Of a DNA stretch of 64,000 nucleotides, positions 35,186 to 42,431 are shown piece after piece (the stretch's first letter is position 1; every line of letters begins with the position of its first letter). The position numbers and the translations under genes were made by a program. Under the pieces are notes generated by a model, which was not told where the DNA came from, did no database searches, and saw nothing but the letters and a program-made list of their open reading frames with translations. Source of the DNA: Gemmatimonadota bacterium (GTDB lineage: Bacteria > Latescibacterota > UBA2968 > UBA8231); assembly GCA_018660835.1 (NCBI GenBank), contig JABJJN010000053.1:1-64000 (forward strand). Direction: 5' to 3'.

Positions 35186-35983
35186 ATGGCAAAAAAGGAA
35201 AAATGTCCCGCCTGCCCAGAGATGCCGTCGTGGCTGACGACATTCGGCGATCTGATGGCTCTGTTGCTGACCTTCTTCGTGCTGCTGTTGTCATTTTCGA
35301 CGACGAGCGAGGAGGACTTTCAGGAGGCCGTGGGTGCTCTACAGGGAGCGCTAGGGGTATTGGACGGTGAGCCGATTCTGACGTCCCCGGTCAAGCTGAA
35401 CGTGCCGATCGTCAAGGGTGATATCACCGAAGCACGACCGACCATGAAGGATGCCAAGGCCGAACTCGAGGAAGAGATGGAGGCTTCGGGGCAGGATGAA
35501 AATGTAGAGGTCATACAGGGGCCAGAGGGAATCATCATCCGAATTAAGGAAGGCGTGTTGTTTCCCGTAGGCGCGGCTGACATCCGTGACGAGTTCAAAT
35601 CGACCTTGAGTCGGATTGGCGCAGTGCTCAACCAGGTCGAGAATGAAGTGGTCATCGAGGGGCACACGGACAATGTGCCGATCGAAACAGATGACTTTAT
35701 AAACAATCACTGGCTCTCAGCGGGGCGGGCAGGCCAAGTGCTCGACTACTTCGTGAATGAAGTCGGTATAGAGCGAACAAGAATGGGAATGGCTGGATAT
35801 GGTGACAACAAGCCACTGGCCGAAAATGACACTTTTGAAGGGCGCGCGCAGAATCGGCGCGTGGAGATCCGGGTCCTTTATGGAGACGGTCCCGAAGAAG
35901 CGGCCCCAGATAGCGTAAAGGGGTTGATCGAGGCGGCAAGTCTGCAGGTGCAGTCAGGCCCCGCGCCCCAGGAACAGCCCTGA
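35186..35983 (+). CDS. motB: Flagellar stator protein MotB (PomB-like, OmpA-family domain)
   Basis: This 265-residue protein has a short cytoplasmic tail with two Cys (CPAC), one membrane helix carrying the ion-binding Asp22 (FGDLMALLLTFFVLLLSFS, close to the PomB pattern), and a C-terminal OmpA-type peptidoglycan-binding domain (VVIEGHTDNVPI, NHWLSAGRAGQVLDYFVNE, RVEIRVLY). It anchors the stator to the wall. A 143-bp gap after motA contains no clear gene, although the pair is adjacent as usual. A sodium-driven motor is plausible. Confidence 0.94.
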   Translation: MAKKEKCPACPEMPSWLTTFGDLMALLLTFFVLLLSFSTTSEEDFQEAVGALQGALGVLDGEPILTSPVKLNVPIVKGDITEARPTMKDAKAELEEEMEASGQDENVEVIQGPEGIIIRIKEGVLFPVGAADIRDEFKSTLSRIGAVLNQVENEVVIEGHTDNVPIETDDFINNHWLSAGRAGQVLDYFVNEVGIERTRMGMAGYGDNKPLAENDTFEGRAQNRRVEIRVLYGDGPEEAAPDSVKGLIEAASLQVQSGPAPQEQP

Positions 35984-36010
35984 TTGGCCGAGAAAGCGTA
36001 AGGAAACGGT

Positions 36011-36637
36011 ATGTCTGAAGAAGAAGCAGCGGAAGAAGGTGGTGGCGGCGGTGGCGGTGGCAGCGCGCTCAAAAAGTATGGACCACTGGCGGCCATTGTG
36101 CTGCTGGCGCAGGTCGTGCTCGCCTGGGTCGTGATCACAGTCACTGTTGGAGACAAGCTGCCCCAGAACGAGCCAGAATCCGATCTCCTGCCGCAGCAGC
36201 AGCAGCAGCAGCAGGCACCGACAGAGGAGGGGGAGGAAAGCGATGCCCTTCCTTACTTCTACACCAACGAAATGCTCGACCAGATTACGGCGAATCCAGC
36301 AGGGACCAATGCACAGCGTTTTGTCGTCGCCGGTGTCCAATTGGGGCTTACCGGCACCAATGGAGACGGCGAGGTGATGACCATCGAGGAAGTCGCTCTT
36401 GACTCTGAGATGACGCTCAAGGTGGGCGTCGCACTGGGATTGATCAAGTCTGTCATCCTTGAGGCACTTTCCACCAGATATATCGATCAAATTGAAAACG
36501 AACGCGCGCAATTTCTTCTGGATGTCAGGGATGAGCTGAATCGCAAGGTCTTTAATAAGATCCCCTGGGGAGAAGAAGACGACCTGAAGTCATTCCGGAT
36601 TCAGGAAGTCATCTTTACGAAGCTGATCATACAGTAA
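36011..36637 (+). CDS. fliL: Flagellar basal-body-associated protein FliL with poly-Gly and poly-Gln tracts
   Basis: This 208-residue protein has an acidic head, a run of eight Gly (residues 10-17), a membrane helix (about 26-47), a linker with seven Gln, and a periplasmic FliL domain (RFVVAGVQLGLTG, VGVALGLIKSVILEAL..., RDELNRKVFNKIPW, IQEVIFTKLIIQ). FliL forms a ring around the stator and helps torque at high load. Its place after motAB and before fliM is standard. The repeat tracts are encoded by GGN codons at 36038-36061 and (CAG)7 at 36194-36214. AAGGAAACGGT just before the ATG is a plausible ribosome site. Confidence 0.88.
   Translation: MSEEEAAEEGGGGGGGGSALKKYGPLAAIVLLAQVVLAWVVITVTVGDKLPQNEPESDLLPQQQQQQQAPTEEGEESDALPYFYTNEMLDQITANPAGTNAQRFVVAGVQLGLTGTNGDGEVMTIEEVALDSEMTLKVGVALGLIKSVILEALSTRYIDQIENERAQFLLDVRDELNRKVFNKIPWGEEDDLKSFRIQEVIFTKLIIQ
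36194..36214 (+). repeat. (CAG)7 trinucleotide repeat inside fliL
   Basis: Seven perfect CAG codons encode the Gln tract in the periplasmic linker of FliL. Pure codon repeats can change length by slippage without breaking the frame. Confidence 0.9.
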
Positions 36638-36640
36638 GAG

Positions 36641-36657
36641 GAGGGCCTTTGGCCCTC
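36641..36657 (+). other. Hairpin downstream of fliL
   Basis: GAGGGCC (36641-36647) and GGCCCTC (36651-36657) form a perfect 7-bp stem with a 3-base loop 3 bp after the fliL stop. The sequence after it is CTTGG rather than a T run, so it is a weak terminator at best; mRNA processing or stability between fliL and fliM is another possibility. Confidence 0.4.
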
Positions 36658-36722
36658 TTGGAATCGCAACGTGGTGTTCACAGGCTGAAGGGAATTCGTG
36701 CAGCCAACTGGAGTCTCATTAG

Positions 36723-37805
36723 ATGGGTGACATTCTATCACAAGACGAGATCGATGCCCTGCTGTCAGCGACAGAAGCTGATGATGGCGGTGGGGGGGGC
36801 GGTGGTGATCTCGGTGGCGACATGGGTGGTGGTGGCGGTGGCGGTGGTCTCGATGACGCCGCGTCACAACGGATCATCACCAGCTACGACTTCAAGCACC
36901 CAGCTCGCGTAAACAAGGATCAGCTGCGGACGCTCGAAAACCTGCACGACAACTTCGCCCGCCTCTTGAGTTCCACTTTTTCTGGTGCGATGCGAGCTGT
37001 GGTCGATGTAGATACGGCCTTCGTTGATCAGACGACGTATGCCGAGTTCATCATGTCGTTGTCGAATCCATCGTGCTCGTATCAGTTTACTCTCGGGCCC
37101 ACCAATGGACAGGCAATCATCGATTTTGCCATGCCTGTCGTGTTTGCCTTCGTCGATCGGATTTTTGGCGGCAAGGGGTCGTCGCAGGGGGTAGATGCTC
37201 GCCAGTTGTCGCAGATCGAGATGGGCGTGATCGCCAAGATCGTCAAGCGCGTCGTCGAGGATCTCGAAGCGACATGGGAACCCATTCTGCGGGTCGAGAT
37301 CTCCGATATCGAACTCGAGACCAACCCCGAGTTCATGCAGATCACAGCGGCCTCGGAAATTGTCATCCTGCTGGCCTTCGAAGTGAATTCCACGAACGCT
37401 TCGGGGCTGGTGTCGTTGTGTTATCCCTTCTTCACTCTCGAGTCGATTCTGCCGCGATTGGGTCAACAGACCTATGTGCGCCAAGGCAGACAGAACAGGG
37501 AGGAGACGATCCGTTCGAACCGGCAGCGGATCCAGAAGACCTACATGCCGATCCGTGCCGAGTTGGCCGCGGGGGAAGCAACGTTTCAGCAGTTACAACA
37601 GGTACAGGTGGGTGATACGCTCAAACTGGATACAGAGATCGATGAGCCATCCCTCATCTACATAGATGACGAACCGAAGTTCACCGGCAGACCTGGACGT
37701 GTAGGTCGTAGGAGCGCGGTGCAGATCATTTCACCCATCGAGCCGCTGAGCGAGGAAATCCACAAGAACCGGTCACGTCCGGTTCCATTCCTCGGGGAAA
37801 AGTAG
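36723..37805 (+). CDS. fliM: Flagellar motor switch protein FliM
   Basis: This 360-residue C-ring protein has the N-terminal CheY-binding peptide (ILSQDEIDALLS), then an unusual linker with two Gly runs (residues 22-28 and 35-42), the FliG-interacting middle domain with the GGKG motif (VDRIFGGKGSS) and a C-terminal FliN-like domain (VQVGDTLKLDTEIDE). CheY binding and a FliG partner are implied, although neither cheY nor fliG lies within the window. The linker is expanded relative to most FliM proteins. A site for ribosomes is weak. Confidence 0.95.
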   Translation: MGDILSQDEIDALLSATEADDGGGGGGGDLGGDMGGGGGGGGLDDAASQRIITSYDFKHPARVNKDQLRTLENLHDNFARLLSSTFSGAMRAVVDVDTAFVDQTTYAEFIMSLSNPSCSYQFTLGPTNGQAIIDFAMPVVFAFVDRIFGGKGSSQGVDARQLSQIEMGVIAKIVKRVVEDLEATWEPILRVEISDIELETNPEFMQITAASEIVILLAFEVNSTNASGLVSLCYPFFTLESILPRLGQQTYVRQGRQNREETIRSNRQRIQKTYMPIRAELAAGEATFQQLQQVQVGDTLKLDTEIDEPSLIYIDDEPKFTGRPGRVGRRSAVQIISPIEPLSEEIHKNRSRPVPFLGEK

Positions 37806-37870
37806 CATGAAAGCACGATCCCCCCTTAGAGAGCGGGCGCTGGCGCGTCCAGAGCGAAGGAAGAGATTCC

Positions 37871-38431
37871 ATGGCTGAAGAGGACGATGTCCTAGGCGGC
37901 GAAGACATGCTGGACGACGTCGCTGAACTGGCTGAAGACGCTGCTGCCCTCGAGGACGCTTTGAGCTCCGAGGACGATGGGGAGGATGAGCTCGATCCCC
38001 TCGCCGAGGAAATGCTCAGAATGATGGAGGAGGAGGGCGACGACAGCGGCGGCGACAGTGGTGGTGATGACGTCGACGAGATGATGGAAATGGAGATGCT
38101 CAAAGCCATGGAGGAGGAGGGTGGTGCCGCTGGAGGTGGTGGCGGAGGCGCTCTTCAACTCGGTGGCGGCGGTGGTACATCCATTCCACCCAATCTTGAA
38201 CGTTTGATGGACGTCAGCCTGACGGTGACGATCGAGTTGGGAAGAACTCGTGAAACCATCGAGACGGTGATGGAATACGGGGATCAGTCGCTCATCGAAC
38301 TGGATCGTACCGTCGGTGAACCTGTTGATGTACTCGTGAATGGCGAACTATTCGCCCGAGGTGAAGTGGTGACTGTTTCCGAGAACTTCGGTGTCCGTAT
38401 TACAGAGTTGGTGAATCCGCTGCACGAATAG
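37871..38431 (+). CDS. fliN: Flagellar motor switch protein FliN with long acidic Gly-rich N-terminus
   Basis: This 186-residue protein carries the C-ring SpoA/FliN domain at its end (LMDVSLTVTIELGRTRETIE, GDQSLIELDRTVGEPVDVLVNG, ARGEVVTVSENFGVRITELV). The N-terminal 100 residues are acidic and methionine-rich, with several short Gly runs, and resemble no domain known to me. FliN is usually 100-140 residues, so this is a clear extension. FliN binds FliH-FliI and forms the bottom of the C ring. GCGAAGGAAGAG precedes the ATG. Confidence 0.92.
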   Translation: MAEEDDVLGGEDMLDDVAELAEDAAALEDALSSEDDGEDELDPLAEEMLRMMEEEGDDSGGDSGGDDVDEMMEMEMLKAMEEEGGAAGGGGGGALQLGGGGGTSIPPNLERLMDVSLTVTIELGRTRETIETVMEYGDQSLIELDRTVGEPVDVLVNGELFARGEVVTVSENFGVRITELVNPLHE

Positions 38432-38786
38432 AGTCTGTTGCACAGCTGGTGTTTCCCGCATCCCCTGGTCAGACCTCTGACCACCGGCAGGGTTTGCCCA
38501 TCATGGGTAATTGTTTCCTGTAGCACTGTATCTGCCATCGCTTCTCCAAGGCTGCCGCCTGGTGTGCCTTTCGATTGTCAGTGTCTCAATTGATGTAAAA
38601 ACAACAAGTTAAGAAGTGAGGTCTGTGCTCCCGCCGACGCTGCTCGGTTTGGGGCATGCATGTTGCTCATCCAGCTGTTGTCTGCTTCGAAGCCTGTTGC
38701 AGATGACCCGCTCTCGCGGGGCTCGTGCGACACACGTCGATGGATCGACAGTGGTGTCGCCCTCAAGCGAACCGAACTGCTGCTGG
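38432..38786 (+). other. fliN-fliO gap, containing a dyad; upstream fliO extension possible
   Basis: About 355 bp lie between fliN and the preferred fliO start. GGTCAGA (38468-38474) and TCTGACC (about 38477-38483) form an inverted repeat. From the GTG at 38616 the fliO frame is open, but the residues (many Cys, Ser, Leu and Pro) look non-coding. No promoter match is convincing. Confidence 0.3.
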
Positions 38787-39500
38787 ATGGACAAGGATAT
38801 GCCGAGTTGCTCCCAGGAAGGGATCGAGGTAGCACCGCAGGCAGGTGGTCGAGGACCGGCGTTGTGGTTGGTGCCGGTCTTGGTGATCGCCGTCACCTTC
38901 GAGGTCTTTGGTGCAGATGTGCCGACCTCGACCTCAGAACAGGTGAAGCCTGCTGCCGCGACCATCATGGAAAGTGTTCCATCCGGTGAGTTGCAGGCTG
39001 AATCTGAGGTCGCGGCTGCTGACGTGGTGGACGCCGCAACGTCAACGAAATCGATCCAACCAACTGAATCGGTCCTGGTGGGTGATACCGTCTTCGCCGC
39101 CGAAACAGTGCAGTGGAATGCCGATCAGGCCGCTGGCGAGATGTCGATGTTTCCTCTGATTGCGAAGGTGTGCATCGGTCTTGGTCTGGTGGTTGGGTTG
39201 GCCTGGGGGTCGGTCTGGCTCTTGCGTCGCACCGCCCTGGGGCAAGGTGCAGTCGGTGCTGGATCTCTGGTGAAGGTCGTGGAGCGCACATGGCTCGGCC
39301 CCAAGAAAGCGATCTTCCTCGTAGATGTTGCTGGCCGCACACTGGCCCTGGGTGTAACAGACGAACAGATCAGCGTTCTGTCAGCCTGGGAAGAGGGGCA
39401 GATAGACGTTTCAAAACCCGCGATGGCTGGCCCTGGAAACTTCGCGATCCAACTCAAATCCCTGCTCAAGCGTGGTGATACCGTGGAAGTTGGCGCATAA
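38787..39500 (+). CDS. fliO: Flagellar export gate assembly protein FliO
   Basis: This protein (about 237 residues from this start) ends with the FliO layout: a membrane helix near residues 128-150 (IAKVCIGLGLVVGLAWGSVW), a short basic segment and a cytoplasmic beta domain (LVKVVERTWLGPKKAIFLVD, GRTLALGVTDEQISVLS). An N-terminal hydrophobic stretch (LWLVPVLVIAVTFEVFGADV) looks like a signal peptide. FliO helps assemble FliP in the export gate. The start is uncertain: I chose the ATG at 38787, shortly before that signal, while the frame stays open to a GTG at 38616. FliP follows directly. Confidence 0.78.
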   Translation: MDKDMPSCSQEGIEVAPQAGGRGPALWLVPVLVIAVTFEVFGADVPTSTSEQVKPAAATIMESVPSGELQAESEVAAADVVDAATSTKSIQPTESVLVGDTVFAAETVQWNADQAAGEMSMFPLIAKVCIGLGLVVGLAWGSVWLLRRTALGQGAVGAGSLVKVVERTWLGPKKAIFLVDVAGRTLALGVTDEQISVLSAWEEGQIDVSKPAMAGPGNFAIQLKSLLKRGDTVEVGA

Positions 39501-40259
39501 ATGGCCTCCTCACGCTGGATCACCGTCTTCGCCATGCTGGCGATGCTGACGATCGCCGCCGCTCAACCCATCGATGCTCAAGGGCTACCCAAGATCAGTT
39601 TGGAGCTGGGAGATGCTCAGAACGGGGGAGACGCGGCGGTCTCGCTGCAGATCATCTTCCTGCTGACAATCCTGTCTCTGGCACCATCCATTCTGATCAT
39701 GATGACCTCGTTCACGCGTATCGTGGTCGTGCTCTCGTTTCTGCGTCAGGCAATCGGCACCAACGGCCAGATGCCTCCAAACCAACTGATCATCGGCCTG
39801 GCCTTGTTTCTCAGCTTTTTTGTCATGGCGCCCGTCTGGGAACGGGTGAACGACGACGCGATCCAGCCACTGATCGAGGATGAGATTCCCTATAAGGAGG
39901 CCCTCGACCGCGGTATGGAACCGATACGCGAGTTCATGATGAAGCAGACTCGTCAAAAGGACATGGCACTTTTCATGCGTTTGGCGCGGATGCCACAGCC
40001 AGCCAATCGAACTGAAATTCCGAACTCGGTCCTGATTCCGAGCTTCATCATCAGTGAACTGAAAACGTCTTTCCAGATCGGCTTCATCCTCTTTATCCCA
40101 TTTCTAATCATCGATCTCGTCATTTCCAGCATCCTGCTGTCGATGGGTATGATGATGCTGCCACCGATCATGGTGTCTCTGCCGTTCAAGATTCTTCTCT
40201 TCGTCCTGGTGGATGGCTGGAATCTGGTGGTCCAGTCTCTCGTCAAGTCATTCAACTGA
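39501..40259 (+). CDS. fliP: Flagellar export gate protein FliP
   Basis: This 252-residue protein has a signal peptide (about residues 1-27) and four membrane helices, with highly conserved blocks: [43 protein letters not shown], and the second-half [19 protein letters not shown] and [20 protein letters not shown]. Five FliP subunits form the core of the export channel with FliQ and FliR. The ATG directly follows the fliO stop. Length is standard. Confidence 0.97.
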   Translation: MASSRWITVFAMLAMLTIAAAQPIDAQGLPKISLELGDAQNGGDAAVSLQIIFLLTILSLAPSILIMMTSFTRIVVVLSFLRQAIGTNGQMPPNQLIIGLALFLSFFVMAPVWERVNDDAIQPLIEDEIPYKEALDRGMEPIREFMMKQTRQKDMALFMRLARMPQPANRTEIPNSVLIPSFIISELKTSFQIGFILFIPFLIIDLVISSILLSMGMMMLPPIMVSLPFKILLFVLVDGWNLVVQSLVKSFN

Positions 40260-40272
40260 AGGATCATCAACT

Positions 40273-40542
40273 GTGAGTCCTGAATTCATCATCAAGCTTG
40301 GTCAAGAGTCCCTGACCCTGATCCTCTATGTCGGTGGGCCAATTCTCATTGTCGCCCTCGTAGTCGGTCTGGCCGTAAGCATTTTCCAAGCAGTCACACA
40401 GGTACACGAAATGACGCTGACGTTCATTCCCAAGATCATCGCAGTGGGCATGACGCTCATCCTGATCCTGCCATGGATGATGCAGAGAATGATCGACTTC
40501 ACGACCAACTTGCTGTTGGCCATCCCGACCCTGATCGGATAG
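40273..40542 (+). CDS. fliQ: Flagellar export gate protein FliQ
   Basis: This 89-residue protein has two membrane helices and the family blocks (LGQESLTLILYVGGPIL, GLAVSIFQAVTQVHEMTLTF, PKIIAVGMTLILILPWMM). It wraps the FliP-FliR cone of the export gate. I chose the GTG at 40273, which gives the usual N-terminus and has AAGGAT about 9 bases upstream. FliR follows after 10 bp. Confidence 0.95.
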   Translation: MSPEFIIKLGQESLTLILYVGGPILIVALVVGLAVSIFQAVTQVHEMTLTFIPKIIAVGMTLILILPWMMQRMIDFTTNLLLAIPTLIG

Positions 40543-40552
40543 CGGCGCCGAA

Positions 40553-41323
40553 GTGGAATACTGGCTCGAACAATTTCATGTCTTTCTGCTGGTACTTCTA
40601 CGTGTGAGTGCCTTGCTGATGGTGGCGCCCATCTTCGGCCATCGCACTTGGATGGCAAGAGCAAAGGTGGGCCTCGCATTCACCGTTTCCATCATCCTGT
40701 TTCCCCTCGTCGCCGAATCAACGCCTGAGATTCCAGTAGGGGTTCTGCCCTATGCGTTGATGATGATAAAGGAAGTCTTGATGGGGGTCGTGATGGGATT
40801 CGTCGTCTTGCTTCTGTTTGTCGGCATCCAGTTTGCCGGACAGCTGGCGGGCCTGCAGATGGGTTTCGGAATCGTCAATGTGATCGATCCGCAGTCATCG
40901 AACCAAGTGTCGATCATGGGACAGTTTCTCAATGTCCTGGCCATTCTTCTGCTGCTGAGTCTCAATGGTCACCACACAATACTCACCGGCCTGGTTACCA
41001 GTTTCGAGACCATTCCACTTGGGGGTGTCGAACTGAAGGTGGGGTTGATGTATAAAATGATCACCCTCACAACCCAGGTGTTTGTCATCGCTGTACAGAT
41101 CTCGGCACCGATCATGACGGCGCTATTCCTCGTCACAGCAGCCCTTGGTGTGCTCGCACGAACAGTGCCTCAGATGAATGTCTTTATGGTGGGTTTTCCC
41201 GTGCAGATCACCGTCGGGCTCGGTGCCTTTCTCGTCTGCTTGCCCTTTTTCGGCATGCTCGTAGAACGTCTCATCATTGTTATGCGCCGTGACCTACTGG
41301 TCATGGTCGACTTGATGCACTGA
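40553..41323 (+). CDS. fliR: Flagellar export gate protein FliR
   Basis: This 256-residue protein has six or so membrane helices with conserved FliR blocks (LLVLLRVSALLMVAPIFGHR, LAGLQMGFGIVNVIDPQS-SNQVS, ALGVLARTVPQMNVFMVGFP). One copy completes the helical FliP5-FliQ4-FliR1 export gate. It starts with GTG and is followed 6 bp later by flhB, the pair that is fused in some clostridia. Confidence 0.95.
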   Translation: MEYWLEQFHVFLLVLLRVSALLMVAPIFGHRTWMARAKVGLAFTVSIILFPLVAESTPEIPVGVLPYALMMIKEVLMGVVMGFVVLLLFVGIQFAGQLAGLQMGFGIVNVIDPQSSNQVSIMGQFLNVLAILLLLSLNGHHTILTGLVTSFETIPLGGVELKVGLMYKMITLTTQVFVIAVQISAPIMTALFLVTAALGVLARTVPQMNVFMVGFPVQITVGLGAFLVCLPFFGMLVERLIIVMRRDLLVMVDLMH

Positions 41324-41329
41324 GCAGTC

Positions 41330-42409
41330 ATGGCTGAAGAATCTTTCCAGGAAAAATCAGAGCAGGCGACGCCCAAGCGTCGTGAGGATTCCCGCCAGAA
41401 AGGGCAGGTGGCACGCAGTGCTGAGCTGTCCTCTGTGGCGATCCTTGCCGCTGCGCTGCTGAGTCTGTGGGGGCTCGGAGGCTGGATGGTGTCTGGAATG
41501 CAGGGCGTGATGATCGAGACCTTCACCGAGGGCTACGCCATCAATCTGGACGCCATGTCCGCACCAGCTCACATGGTCAGTTGGATGCAAGACTTTGCCA
41601 TGGTTGTGGCACCTCTGATGGGAATTCTCTTCGTCGTGGCGCTGCTGGTTAATGTCGCGCAGGTGGGAATCATCTTCACGGGTAAACCGCTGATGCCGAA
41701 GGCCGATCGGATCAGCCCATTCAGCGGCCTCAAGCGCATCTTCTCGAAGAAGGGGCTCGTCGAACTGGCCAAAGGTCTGTTCAAAGTCTTCGTCGTCGGT
41801 TACGTGACCTATCTGACCATGACGGCTGAAGCTGACGGTGTGCTTGCCTACATGCACATGGAGGTGGGGCAGATCTTCGGCTTGAGCGCGGATCTCATCC
41901 TCACACTCGGCGTGCGCCTCGTGTTGCTGCTGCTGGTGATGGCACTGCTAGACTACGCCTTTCAGCGTTATGACTATGAACAGAATCTGAAGATGACGAA
42001 GCAAGAAGTGAAAGAGGAACTCAAGCAGCAAGAGGGTGATCCCATCGTACGCTCCCGTATCCGATCGCTGCAGCGTGAAATGTCGCAGCAACGGATGATG
42101 TCTGATGTGGGAGAGGCAGACGTCGTTGTCACGAATCCGACACATGTCGCCATTGCCCTCAAATACGATACACAGAACATGCATGCACCCGTCGTGCTGG
42201 CCAAAGGGCAGCGACTCATCGCACAACGGATCAAGGAATTGGCTCGTGAAGCCGGTGTCCCACTCGTAGAAAACAAGCCATTGGCTCGAGCTCTGTTTAA
42301 GGCAGTGCAGATCGGTGAGCAGATTCCTGAGGAACTTTTCCGGGCGACAGCCGAAGTCCTAGCCTTCGTCTTCCAACTGAAGCGTCGTCAGAGTACGACG
42401 GGCGTCTGA
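41330..42409 (+). CDS. flhB: Flagellar export switch protein FlhB
   Basis: This 359-residue protein has four membrane helices (residues about 30-210) and a cytoplasmic domain with the autocleavage site NPTH (Asn269-His272, in VVVTNPTHVAIALKY). Cleavage changes export specificity from rod/hook to filament proteins after FliK signals. The usual start (SFQEKSEQATPKRREDSRQKGQV) and end (ENKPLARALFKAVQIGEQIPEELF) are present. Length matches the family. Confidence 0.96.
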   Translation: MAEESFQEKSEQATPKRREDSRQKGQVARSAELSSVAILAAALLSLWGLGGWMVSGMQGVMIETFTEGYAINLDAMSAPAHMVSWMQDFAMVVAPLMGILFVVALLVNVAQVGIIFTGKPLMPKADRISPFSGLKRIFSKKGLVELAKGLFKVFVVGYVTYLTMTAEADGVLAYMHMEVGQIFGLSADLILTLGVRLVLLLLVMALLDYAFQRYDYEQNLKMTKQEVKEELKQQEGDPIVRSRIRSLQREMSQQRMMSDVGEADVVVTNPTHVAIALKYDTQNMHAPVVLAKGQRLIAQRIKELAREAGVPLVENKPLARALFKAVQIGEQIPEELFRATAEVLAFVFQLKRRQSTTGV

Positions 42410-42431
42410 TCCAAGAGGGAATGAGAAACTC

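Noticed and set aside
36786..36848. Gly-codon tracts in fliM as a minisatellite or CRISPR-like repeat
   Set aside because: They are in-frame low-complexity codons of a conserved gene, with no spacer-repeat structure.
38616..38786. Upstream extension of fliO from the GTG at 38616
   Set aside because: The added residues are Cys/Ser/Leu/Pro-rich with no family similarity, and the signal-like helix begins later; left as an alternative only.
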